DNA from: Symsagittifera roscoffensis
Lineage: Eukaryota > Xenacoelomorpha > Acoela > Convolutidae
Reading direction: 5' to 3'
Assembly (NCBI RefSeq): GCF_963678635.1
Contig: NW_026971149.1
Coordinates: forward strand, 1 to 64,000
Length of the DNA stretch: 64,000 nt
Shown: positions 48,119-59,404 of the stretch, in pieces
Numbering within the stretch: position 1 is the first letter of the stretch
Layout: each line of letters opens with the position of its first letter
The notes under the pieces: generated by a model
What the model was told of the DNA's origin: nothing
Seen by the model: the letters and a program-made list of their open reading frames with translations, nothing else
The model's database searches: none
Program-made: the position numbers and the translations under genes

Positions 48119-50325
48119 CTAGGTGGCCGCGTTCCAGCATTACAAAATTTTTTGAGGTGGGGTAGGGGCCCCCACCGGTACAAGTAATATCCCTCAAATG
48201 GACTATAGAGAAATTTTGCAAAAAAGTCGATTCTCGAAATTGTCAGGTTAGATTGGTCTAATTTTTTGCATGCGGCCCTAAAATGGCAAACGAATAGGGG
48301 TTTCCTTTTGTGATTTTTTGACCCAACAATTTTTAACAGGTGTTTGGGCTAATTTGGGCTTTTTGCCCAATTTGGGAAAAGTTTTTATTTTGCTTAATTC
48401 TCAAAAATAAATAAAAATTTTGATATTTTTATGAAATTAAGTCTAAACTGATCTCAGCAGTCCTATCTAACGAACTAATCATCATGGTAGTGGAGGTTTT
48501 TGAATCTGAGAAAATTGATTTTTTTGACTTTTTTTTACCCATTTTTGAATACTTTTTCAAAATAAAAGCCTCTAACGAAAAAACTTGAAAATAATTTGCT
48601 ATATTAATTTATTTGAGCTTAAAGGGCATTGCTCTGGCTTTCTTAGCTAAAATAAAAAGTTTAAGCTAAAAATTGGCACTTTTTCAAAACAATCAATTTT
48701 TTCAAAAAAATATTTAATTTTTGATTTTTTTACAATTTTTTGTTCAGAAATAAAGTTCAAAAACGATTTTTGAGTCAGAGCAAATTTTTTGTTTCCAACC
48801 TAATGTACCTTATGTGGGAGTACTGTTTGTACTAATTTTAGACCCTCATTCTTGTTTTTAGCCAAGATATTGCTTTCGAAATTCTGTCAAAAAAATCGAA
48901 AAAACATGTTTTTTTGACCTTTCTCAAAATTTTAAAATAAGTGATCCACTCGTTGTTAGTCGCCACATAAGGTCTCCCAGAACCTCGAAGACTCCAATGA
49001 ACAGACTGATGAGGTTTTTTTAAATTTCTTCAAAATTTGATTTTTTTGATTTTTTTTGAATTTTTCAGCTGAAAAATTATTGTAAGTATCGCCATTTGAA
49101 GAAGAAAAAAGGTTAAAGTTCATAATTTTCTTTCTTTTCTGGAGTTTTTTTTCTTCCAGGCGTGTTATAACGCTGAAAATGGCTCATTTTGACCATCTGT
49201 GCAGCTTTTTTAGGTTCCAGTTTCTCAAGTTGGCTCAAAGGTGCCTTAAGTGGAGGCGACAAGGAAAAATAGCCAGAATGAAAACTTCATAAAATCTACA
49301 ATTTTCAACATTTTTTGGTCATTTAAAATGCTAGACCCACTAAGTTGGGTACGCTGAATCGTAATATGCAAATAGTTTTCACTTTTTTTCAATTTTGAAA
49401 ATTACAAATTTTTGATTTTTTAAAAAAAAGCATAATTTTTAAATTTTTCCCTTTTTTAAAACATTTTACATCATATTGATGTTTTTTCTGCCAAAGTGTT
49501 ATAAACGGCTAGAACAGGAATCTTTATTACTTAAGAACAGTGGGTGGTGCGAGGAAAACTTAAAAAAACTGATTCATTTCTCTCGATTTACAAAAGGAAA
49601 AAAGAAAAAAAATCTGTTTTTAAATTCATTTGAAAACTTACAATTTTTCTCATCATTATCCCTTACTAGTTTTCACCAACCGCATTTGTAACCGCCTAAC
49701 ATCAGTTGTTCTTGGAAGCATTGAATAATAAAATCAATTTTTTTTAAATTTATACAGCTCATGAGGAATTGAAAACAAGCATTAGTGAAAAAAATTTTGG
49801 TGAAAAATTAAAAACTATCCGCTATCCTGGATCGAGGAAGGATGCTCACTCGGTCCCTCTGGGACCTGTAGAGGGAGCAGCCGTAACCGTAAATTCTACG
49901 CTTGAAATCTGAAATCAGCCTGATCGGAATTATGACATTAGCGGAGATCAAATAAGTTTTTGATGTTGCGTTCTTATTTTGAACAATTTTTTTCTTTCCA
50001 TTTCCTTCATTTTCCATTTTATTTTCGCCAAAATCAGTATCACTGCATGCCCGGTATTAGCCAAAACTGGATTGTTTCACACTTTGAAATCTTTGTGTTT
50101 TTTGGTGGTAGTTTAAATTAAAATTTATCAGAATTTTTCTTTAAAAAATTTTCACCTGGCAAAATTAATTGAGCATTGGCATTTGCGCCCGAAGGGCGCA
50201 TTGCGAATGGGAATGCGTAGAAGTCCACATATTTGCTTGAGCACATTATGTCGATGCATGACCACGCTCTCTTTTGGTTTGACTAAATACGAAAAACAAA
50301 CATCCACCACTAGTACCTGATTGTG
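48119..50325 (+). repeat. U22, M-class cassette (2.21 kb)
   Basis: The head stem is at 48156-48176, H1 at 49843-49879 and H2 at 50185-50199. It is essentially the same as U6, 38.7 kb away. The left neighbour is U21 (L class), whereas U6 follows U5 (S class), and the similarity stops at CTAG on both sides. Confidence 0.87.
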
Positions 50326-50358
50326 CTAGATGGTCGCGTGTAGCAAAAAAAGCAATTA

Positions 50359-50380
50359 GGGAGGGGTAGGGGCCCCTCCC
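50359..50380 (+). other. Head stem-loop of U23 with compensatory change
   Basis: GGGAGGGG pairs with CCCCTCCC around TAGGGG. Against the L type, A-to-G on the 5' arm is matched by T-to-C on the 3' arm, while flanking bases stay the same (CAATTA before). Confidence 0.8.
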
Positions 50381-52303
50381 GTGCAAAAGTACTATAAAAA
50401 TTATACATGTACCTTTTTGCTGGAAACTTTCACGTTCTACAAAACGTCTCGTCAGAACTTCCTCAATTTTTGCATGCGGGTCTGAATTGACAAAATAATG
50501 GCAGTTTGTTAATGCCACTTTTTGATGGTTTCATTTTGAAGACCATTTTTCCCACTTTTTCCACTTTTTTGCGTTAACTAAAATAGTGTTTTTTCGACTT
50601 TTCTCAAAATGGGTATTTTTTACGGCTTTGGACATGAAAACCGTTTTGAAGAGGTTCATAAAGTGTGGCCTAATGAATTAATTTGAAAGGAACACTTTCT
50701 TTTGACTTTTTTAAAAAAATTGATTTTTCCCTTTTCTGACTCAACATTTTTCCTCAAAAAAATAAAAAAATTCAAAAATGATAAAAAAAAGATTTCTGAG
50801 AGTGTATTTCACCTTGCCGTAGTCAATTTAGTGGGTTTTGATCATTAAATTGTCAAAATTGAACAAAAATTGTAGCTGTTACGATTTTTAGATTTGACTT
50901 TAATGATTACTATAGTAAACAATATAGTACTACGAAAATTCCGGGAAAACTAGTCTGTTCTCAAAAAATTCTCGTCAGAGTTTTCTTATTGTTCACATGC
51001 AGGTCTGACATGACAAAATAGTGGTAGTTTGTTATTACCACTTTTGGATGGTATCTTTTTGAAGACCCCTATTCCCATTTTTCCTTTTTTTTTGGTTAAC
51101 CAAAAGTTTGTTTTTTCAAATTTTCTCAAAATAAGTAGATTTAACGGCTTTGAACATCAAAACCATTCAAAACAAGTTCAAAAATTATCACCTAGTAAAT
51201 TACAATAAATGGAACAGTTTTCTTTGACTTTTTGAAAAAAATCGGTTTTTCCCGTTAGTGACTCAACATTTAATTTGAAAAAAATTGATAATTTCAAAAG
51301 TGAGATAAAATGATTTCTGATGACATATTTCAGCTGGCCATAGTCAATTTAGTGGGTTTTGACCATTCTTTTGTCAAAAATGAATAAAAATTGTAGTTTT
51401 TTTGACTTTTAGATTTGACTTTATTTATTACTATAGTGATAAAATAGTACTACAAAGATTCGGAGAAACTGATCTGTTTTCAAAAACTCCCCGTAGAAAG
51501 TCTCTAATTTTTTTCAACGAAATCTTCAATTGATAGAGTATTGGCAGTTTGTTACTAATTTTTATTGGTTTCTCTTTCAAGATCATGTTTCTCGGTTTTA
51601 GCTTTTTCGTAAAAAAGCCAAAAATATATATTTTTTGCCTTTTTCTCGACACGGGTCACTTTTTCGGCTTTGCTCCTGAAGACCTTCTAATAAGGCTTCT
51701 ACAGTGTGTGTCTATAGGCAAAAATGTTTGTCACGTATTTTTTTTTTATATAATGAAAAAATCGTTTTTTTTTCTTTTTTGACCTTTTAACTACTCGAAA
51801 AACTAAAAATAAATCTGAACAGAAGTGTTTTTGATGCATTATTTGAGCTTGCCATAGTTTGACTAATGGCGTCTGGTATATTTGTGTCAAAACTGATTAA
51901 AGGGGGTAAAATTTTTAATAGTTGTTTCTGTTCGATTTCAACTAATAAAGTATCCAATCGTAATTATAAACGAAACGAAAAACAACGGAAACTTTTTTAG
52001 AAAAAAATCAGATTCAGTTGTATTTTTTCACAGAAAATACTGCGTTGACTAGTGTAGCTAGAGTGCACTTCACCTTGTTACTGTACTGAGCTACAGGGTT
52101 TAATTGAGGTTCAAAACAAAGTATTTTGTTTCAAAAACGGAAAAGTATTGAATTTATAATTTAACTGTAATGTTTTGTTTGATAGTATAACAGGCTCTTT
52201 AAAACAAAACAGCAATTGTATACCCTTTGTAGAGAGAAGAAAAATAAAAAATTGATAGAGTTCTGGTTTTCATGATAGTCTATTTTATGCCTATATTTAT
52301 ATA

Positions 52304-52345
52304 GGATGCCTCCTGGGACCCTTGTGGTCCCAGTTCGGGGCATCC
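52304..52345 (+). other. H1 hairpin of U23 (Q type)
   Basis: GGATGCC pairs with GGCATCC and TGGGACC with GGTCCCA around CTT. It differs in the middle of the outer stem from U13. Confidence 0.7.
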
Positions 52346-52709
52346 GGGACCTCGAATGAAGAGCAGAGAATAAAGAGCAGCCGATGTGTTGCATTGTTAC
52401 TTTTCAGCTTTTACAGTTTTCTGGATAACTTGCACTTGAGGGGAGTGTTTTTGTTTCATTCGTGCGAACTTTTGATAAAGTTTAATAAAAAAGGTTTTTA
52501 AAACTTTGCTGCTTCTTCCCAATGTCAAAACCGGGATAAAAATATGGAATATGCACGGTGCATTTTGGTTTATTGACATCTTGATGAAGCAAAATTTTGC
52601 TTTCCAACCAATGTTTTTGCAAATCGATTAGGAAAAATTGATTAGAAAATTAATCTCTTAAATAGTCGGACAAGTGTTTGTCAAATTTTCATGTCTCAGG
52701 GCACATCAT

Positions 52710-52741
52710 AACTCGATTCCATCTACGGAATAAATCGAGTT
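52710..52741 (+). other. H2 hairpin of U23
   Basis: AACTCGAT pairs with ATCGAGTT (8 bp). Inside, TCC pairs with GGA around ATCTAC, with four extra bases on the 3' side. Confidence 0.65.
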
Positions 52742-52775
52742 GAGAAAAATAAGTAGTGGACAAATCCTGACTGAT

Positions 52776-52814
52776 TGGGTGGGTGGGTGAAGCAGACAGG
52801 TTGGGTGGGTGGGG
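52776..52814 (+). other. Double G-tract at the U23 3' end
   Basis: GGGTGGGTGGG, then GGGTGGGTGGGG about 16 bases later, lie 15 bases before CTAG. Six G triplets make this the clearest quadruplex-type pattern in the window. Confidence 0.65.
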
Positions 52815-52828
52815 CGCCTGCTCTGCCT

Positions 52829-55304
52829 CTAGATGGTCGCGTGTAGCATAAAAAGCATTTAGGAAGGGGAAGGGGCCCCTTCCGGACAAAAAATTTCTAA
52901 AATTTAACCTTTAACAAAACGACCAAATTTGTCGAGTTCTCAAAAACGTTTCGTTGAATTTTTCTAAATTTTTGCATGCGGCCCTAATTTGACACGGCAA
53001 TCATATCTTATAAAGGTCACTTTTCGATCCTATCGGTTTGAAGCCCATTTTACCCGATTTTTCCACTTTTTTGAGTTAACTAAAAGGTGATTTTTCGAAG
53101 TTTCTCAAATTGGGTACTTTTTACGGCTTTGGTCATGAAAACCAATCTGAACAGGTTCATAGAGTGTGGCTTAGTGAGTTTATTCAATTGGGACAACTTT
53201 TCTTGACTTTTTGAAAAAAATTGTTTTTTCCTATTTCTGACTCAACATTTTGATTTAAAAAATAAAAAAAATTTGAAAGTGATTAAAAGTGGTTTTTGAT
53301 GGTTGATTCGAGCTCCCGATAGTCAATTTAGTGGGTATAGAGTATTTGAAGGTCAAAATTGGATGAAAATTGTAGTTTTTTGTATTTTTGAATTTTGACC
53401 ATATATGGTACTAATTAGTGTAAATACTACTACTAAAATTGTCAAAAAATGGTTTCGTTCTTAAAAAAAACCCGTTGGATTGTTTCAAAAATTGGCATGC
53501 AATCCTCATTTGACACGGCATCGATGCTTTTACTGATCACTTTTTCATCCTATTTGTTTGAAGACTATTTTTTACATTTTTCCACTTTTTCAAAGTGCTG
53601 AAAAAAGAGTTTTTTCGAATTTCCTCGAATTGGGTACTTTTTACGGCTTCGGTCACCAGAACCATTCTGAGCAGGTTCAAAAATAATGGCTTATATTTCT
53701 AGTTGATTTTGAACAACTTTTTCCGTTTTTCTGAAAAAAAAACCTTTTTCCCATTTCTGACTCAACTTTTTGATGGAAAAAAACTTAAAAAATTCAGAAC
53801 GATTAAAAATGGTTTTTGATGGTTGATTCGAGCTTACCATAGTCAATTTAGTCGGTATAGAGTATTTAAAAGTCAAAATTGGATAAAATTTGTAGTTTTT
53901 GCGATTTTTTTAGTTTGACGATTTATGGTAAAATTGGTGTATATACTACTTTGTCAATTTCTGGAACAATTGTTTCGTTCTCAAAATTGCTTGAGTGCTT
54001 CTGCTGAAATTTTGCATGTGGCCTGAATCTACTCTCGTAATTTACACGTGATATTAGTAATGGTTTTTCTCATAAAATTCTTTTCTATAAGTTAGAGGAA
54101 AACTTTTCCATTATCCGTTTTTTATGTTTCCAAAAAAGTTATTAACGACATTTCTCAAATTGAGTAAGCGTCTAGTCAATGGTAATGAAAACTATTTTGA
54201 ACTTAATCATATACTATGATTCCATTGGTAAAACTAGTTGCCACCTTTTTTTTGACAGTATTTAAAAATCTGTTTTTTTTTCGGACTTACTTTTCTGGTA
54301 AAAAATGAAACTTTAATAAATTGCTTTTGAAAATATATGACACATGTTTTGAAAAAATAAAACGAAACTTATAAAATGGGCTGTCGATTGTTCGTTTCAG
54401 CTTCGCAATTTTGAGTTTGGTGGGTGAAGAGCCTTAATTTAACCAAAATGGTTTCAGTTTGTAATTTTTGTTCTTTTTCGGCAGACATACAATTTAAAGA
54501 AAGAGTTTTCAAAATCTATCTGAAATTTAACAAAAAAAGCAGTCTGAAATAACCAGAATCGTTTTTTCTTTTTGATGTATTTCCATGCTTGAGAAGGTTA
54601 GTCAGAGTCTTCCATTGATTTATGAGTGATACGAGTCATCACAAATGAAAAGGTTATTATTATTTTTTAAAACTTCAAACAAAAATTAGTCTTTACATTT
54701 GCAGTGGATAAGGGACTGTGAAAAAAAACACAATTGGCCAAAGATTTTGTCTTAATCAAAAATGGCATACTATCCAAAACATTTACTGATGCTCCCTGGG
54801 ACCCTTGTGGTCCCACTTAGGGAGCATCATTGACCTCCAACAAAGAGAACAGATATAGACGACAGTCACAATAATGTCTTGCTATCTTTAAGAGTTTTTC
54901 GTTTTTTTTTTAATTCGAATGAAGTAATTAGTTTATTTTCCGAAAAACGGCAAAAAAAATAAAATCAGAATTTTCAAAATTGAGACAGTATCTGAATGGG
55001 AATCTCATGTGGTCCTGTTGTTGGAACACCAGTGACGTGAAAAAAGTAGGAGTCGCAGCTGGACACGGCAAATTTCAGATAAAACCATAGTAATGTTTTA
55101 TGTGAACTGTTCGGAGAAGAAGTTCAGTGAGAAGAAAAAATGGGCTTCACCATTGCGCCCGTAGGGGGCAAAGTGAATCCGAACGTTTCAAGTAGGACTT
55201 TTTTCAAGAGTAACTGACCTGAGATGGGGTAAAGGTGAAACAAATGATCATTCTCGGAAGCAAGATTAGTCACGGAGGGCGGGTGGGACGCAGACCTGAA
55301 AGAT
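52829..55304 (+). repeat. U24, L-class cassette (2.48 kb)
   Basis: The head stem is at 52862-52883 (loop AAGGGG), H1 at 54788-54828 and H2 at 55146-55177. Reading against U26 shows almost complete identity, with about one A-run difference near 53272, AATTTTTGC against ATTTTTTGC near 52968, and one extra G in U26 near 59098. All four flanks of the two copies are different cassettes or heads. Confidence 0.87.
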
Positions 55305-55342
55305 CTAGGTGGTCGTCGCGGTCCGGCTTTGTGAATCCTTTA

Positions 55343-55365
55343 GGCAAGGGTAGGGTTTCCTTGCC
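55343..55365 (+). other. Head stem-loop of U25
   Basis: GGCAAGG pairs with CCTTGCC, extended by G-T, around a TAGGGT-type loop. The stem is unlike any other cassette's, yet position, length and loop are the same. Confidence 0.75.
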
Positions 55366-56599
55366 GGTCAACTAGAAAAAATACCTAAATAGGAAAAAAA
55401 AAAAATTATTCAAGTTCTCGAAAACGGCAGTATAGAATTTCTTCAAACTTTGCATGTAGGTAGAGGACAAAATTCTAAGATATAACTTGGGAAGGCGTTT
55501 TTCCGAAATAATGTTATGAGTTGCACTTTTTGGGGAAAAAGGGGCGTTTTTTTTGGTCAAAATCACGATTTTTTTCAAAAATGCCCCAATAAATCAATTT
55601 TGGTTGAGAAAATGCGAAAAAGTGATGTTTTTTTTGGACACAAGCACAGTTAAGGGAATCGAATGGTGTATTGTTTGCCAAAATTTTTTCAGCAATTTTT
55701 TCGAGATTTTTGATGTTTTTTTGCGGTTTTTTTGAAGTTTTTTGTCAAATTTCAAAAAAGTCAATGTTCCGGTCGTTTTTCGACATTTTTACTGATCACA
55801 AAAAATGATTGTCGTGGCCGAATTAATTTATTGGAGTAAAGAGAGAGAAAACTTAATTTTTGATTTTTTGAGAATTTTCCCGCCAAAAACTGATTTTTTT
55901 ACGTTTTTTTCTTTTTTTTTCAAAAAATCACTGTTCTTCTAAACTTTTTTATAATAAACATTTTGCCAGTTTGTATACCCTAGTGAGCCAAACTTATGAC
56001 CTAAAAACAATTTTTTTGCTGGTCCATCATAGAAGGCACTTTTTGATCGCCAAATCTGAAAAAAAAAATTTTTTTGTCTAATTTTTTAATTTTTTTTCAA
56101 AAATTAGCCAAAAAATCATTATTTAACTGGAGACAATTTTTATATACCTCAAAAACCCTTGACAAGTTAGTTTTGATGCAAAAATTTTCATCAATTTGTT
56201 CAAGAGGTTTAGAAGTAATGAAATTTTGATTGTGGTAAAAAAAAGCGTGTTTGTAAAATAAACGTAAAAGTTAACCGATCATTGTGAGTTGCGAAGTCAA
56301 AACGTGCCTAAACTGTAGTAACGCGTCAAAACGGGCCTCTCAGGTATCATTTTTTTTAAACTGAGGTTTTTGTGATACTTAAAAAAAGAAATAAGTGATT
56401 TTTTTTTGCATATTTTTTTGATAAACTTAAATTTCTTTCTCGATTATTTGTTTTGTTTTTATTTTAATAATATTGTTTTTAACATAGTTGTTATGTGTTT
56501 GAACAGTCAATAAACACAAAGACATGGGCTGGGCTCTGTAAGTTTAACCAACGCATTAGATTTCTCTTTGTTTGTATTTGGGATCATAATTTAAAATTT

Positions 56600-56637
56600 G
56601 GACTGTTTCCGAAAACTTGTTTTCGTTGAAACAGTCC
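56600..56637 (+). other. H1 hairpin of U25 (perfect S type)
   Basis: GGACTGTTTC pairs with GAAACAGTCC (10 bp) outside CGAAAAC/GTTTTCG. The U1, U2 and U5 copies have GGAACAGTCC, GAGACAGTCC and GGAACGGTCC on the 3' arm, each mostly retaining pairs or G-T wobbles. Confidence 0.8.
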
Positions 56638-56820
56638 ATTTCGTAAATCAAAACGTATTTGGTAGTTAATTGATCGAGCCACAGAGTGACTTATAAAAAT
56701 GCCCTTCCAGGAATACAATTTGAGGTATCATGGGAGTTTAACTGAGAACAACTAGAAAAAAAGTTAAATTTCGGACGAAATATGTAAGATTTAAATCGAC
56801 TTACAGTTCTCGAGCAAAAA

Positions 56821-56839
56821 GAGCACCCGCAGGGTGCTC
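56821..56839 (+). other. H2 hairpin of U25, terminator-like
   Basis: GAGCACCC pairs with GGGTGCTC around GCA. The loop differs in all four S copies (ATC, GGA, GAA, GCA) while the stem is constant. Confidence 0.7.
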
Positions 56840-56927
56840 TTTCTGCGAGTGCGTTGAGCGCTGTTCGTATTCTTCCCCACGCAATGCAAGTAACTAAAGT
56901 CGAGAATAGACCACACAACCCTGCCCC

Positions 56928-59404
56928 CTAGATGGTCGCGTGTAGCATAAAAAGCATTTAGGAAGGGGAAGGGGCCCCTTCCGGACAAAAAATTTCTAAA
57001 ATTTAACCTTTAACAAAACGACCAAATTTGTCGAGTTCTCAAAAACGTTTCGTTGAATTTTTCTAATTTTTTGCATGCGGCCCTAATTTGACACGGCAAT
57101 CATATCTTATAAAGGTCACTTTTCGATCCTATCGGTTTGAAGCCCATTTTACCCGATTTTTCCACTTTTTTGAGTTAACTAAAAGGTGATTTTTCGAAGT
57201 TTCTCAAATTGGGTACTTTTTACGGCTTTGGTCATGAAAACCAATCTGAACAGGTTCATAGAGTGTGGCTTAGTGAGTTTATTCAATTGGGACAACTTTT
57301 CTTGACTTTTTGAAAAAAATTGTTTTTTCCTATTTCTGACTCAACATTTTGATTTAAAAAATAAAAAAAAATTGAAAGTGATTAAAAGTGGTTTTTGATG
57401 GTTGATTCGAGCTCCCGATAGTCAATTTAGTGGGTATAGAGTATTTGAAGGTCAAAATTGGATGAAAATTGTAGTTTTTTGTATTTTTGAATTTTGACCA
57501 TATATGGTACTAATTAGTGTAAATACTACTACTAAAATTGTCAAAAAATGGTTTCGTTCTTAAAAAAAACCCGTTGGATTGTTTCAAAAATTGGCATGCA
57601 ATCCTCATTTGACACGGCATCGATGCTTTTACTGATCACTTTTTCATCCTATTTGTTTGAAGACTATTTTTTACATTTTTCCACTTTTTCAAAGTGCTGA
57701 AAAAAGAGTTTTTTCGAATTTCCTCGAATTGGGTACTTTTTACGGCTTCGGTCACCAGAACCATTCTGAGCAGGTTCAAAAATAATGGCTTATATTTCTA
57801 GTTGATTTTGAACAACTTTTTCCGTTTTTCTGAAAAAAAAACCTTTTTCCCATTTCTGACTCAACTTTTTGATGGAAAAAAACTTAAAAAATTCAGAACG
57901 ATTAAAAATGGTTTTTGATGGTTGATTCGAGCTTACCATAGTCAATTTAGTCGGTATAGAGTATTTAAAAGTCAAAATTGGATAAAATTTGTAGTTTTTG
58001 CGATTTTTTTAGTTTGACGATTTATGGTAAAATTGGTGTATATACTACTTTGTCAATTTCTGGAACAATTGTTTCGTTCTCAAAATTGCTTGAGTGCTTC
58101 TGCTGAAATTTTGCATGTGGCCTGAATCTACTCTCGTAATTTACACGTGATATTAGTAATGGTTTTTCTCATAAAATTCTTTTCTATAAGTTAGAGGAAA
58201 ACTTTTCCATTATCCGTTTTTTATGTTTCCAAAAAAGTTATTAACGACATTTCTCAAATTGAGTAAGCGTCTAGTCAATGGTAATGAAAACTATTTTGAA
58301 CTTAATCATATACTATGATTCCATTGGTAAAACTAGTTGCCACCTTTTTTTTGACAGTATTTAAAAATCTGTTTTTTTTTCGGACTTACTTTTCTGGTAA
58401 AAAATGAAACTTTAATAAATTGCTTTTGAAAATATATGACACATGTTTTGAAAAAATAAAACGAAACTTATAAAATGGGCTGTCGATTGTTCGTTTCAGC
58501 TTCGCAATTTTGAGTTTGGTGGGTGAAGAGCCTTAATTTAACCAAAATGGTTTCAGTTTGTAATTTTTGTTCTTTTTCGGCAGACATACAATTTAAAGAA
58601 AGAGTTTTCAAAATCTATCTGAAATTTAACAAAAAAAGCAGTCTGAAATAACCAGAATCGTTTTTTCTTTTTGATGTATTTCCATGCTTGAGAAGGTTAG
58701 TCAGAGTCTTCCATTGATTTATGAGTGATACGAGTCATCACAAATGAAAAGGTTATTATTATTTTTTAAAACTTCAAACAAAAATTAGTCTTTACATTTG
58801 CAGTGGATAAGGGACTGTGAAAAAAAACACAATTGGCCAAAGATTTTGTCTTAATCAAAAATGGCATACTATCCAAAACATTTACTGATGCTCCCTGGGA
58901 CCCTTGTGGTCCCACTTAGGGAGCATCATTGACCTCCAACAAAGAGAACAGATATAGACGACAGTCACAATAATGTCTTGCTATCTTTAAGAGTTTTTCG
59001 TTTTTTTTTTAATTCGAATGAAGTAATTAGTTTATTTTCCGAAAAACGGCAAAAAAAATAAAATCAGAATTTTCAAAATTGAGACAGTATCTGAATGGGG
59101 AATCTCATGTGGTCCTGTTGTTGGAACACCAGTGACGTGAAAAAAGTAGGAGTCGCAGCTGGACACGGCAAATTTCAGATAAAACCATAGTAATGTTTTA
59201 TGTGAACTGTTCGGAGAAGAAGTTCAGTGAGAAGAAAAAATGGGCTTCACCATTGCGCCCGTAGGGGGCAAAGTGAATCCGAACGTTTCAAGTAGGACTT
59301 TTTTCAAGAGTAACTGACCTGAGATGGGGTAAAGGTGAAACAAATGATCATTCTCGGAAGCAAGATTAGTCACGGAGGGCGGGTGGGACGCAGACCTGAA
59401 AGAT
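56928..59404 (+). repeat. U26, L-class cassette (2.48 kb)
   Basis: The head stem is at 56961-56982, H1 at 58887-58927 and H2 at 59246-59277. It is a near-perfect copy of U24, separated from it by the S cassette U25. Tails of both end GAAAGAT, but U24 is followed by CTAGGTGG and U26 by CTAGATGG, so the copied unit ends at CTAG. Confidence 0.87.

Larger units (their letters stand above)
50326..52828 (+). repeat. U23, Q-class cassette (2.50 kb)
   Basis: The head stem at 50359-50380 pairs GGGAGGGG with CCCCTCCC, a compensated change from GGAAGGGG/CCCCTTCC. Headers are at 50472 and 50995, about 523 nt apart. H1 is at 52304-52345, H2 at 52710-52741 and a double G-tract at 52776-52814. It is related to U13 but strongly diverged in the body, and so is an older copy. 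Confidence 0.84.
55305..56927 (+). repeat. U25, S-class cassette (1.62 kb), divergent body
   Basis: The head stem at 55343-55365 pairs GGCAAGGG with TCCTTGCC around TAGGGT plus one T, with a terminal G-T pair. A GCATGT is near 55452. H1 at 56600-56637 has a perfect 10-bp outer stem, and H2 is at 56821-56839. About 56270-56590 has no close counterpart in the window (it contains AAACGTGCC and ACGCGTCAAAACGGGCC segments). The tail is S type but ends CTGCCCC before CTAG. Confidence 0.82.
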
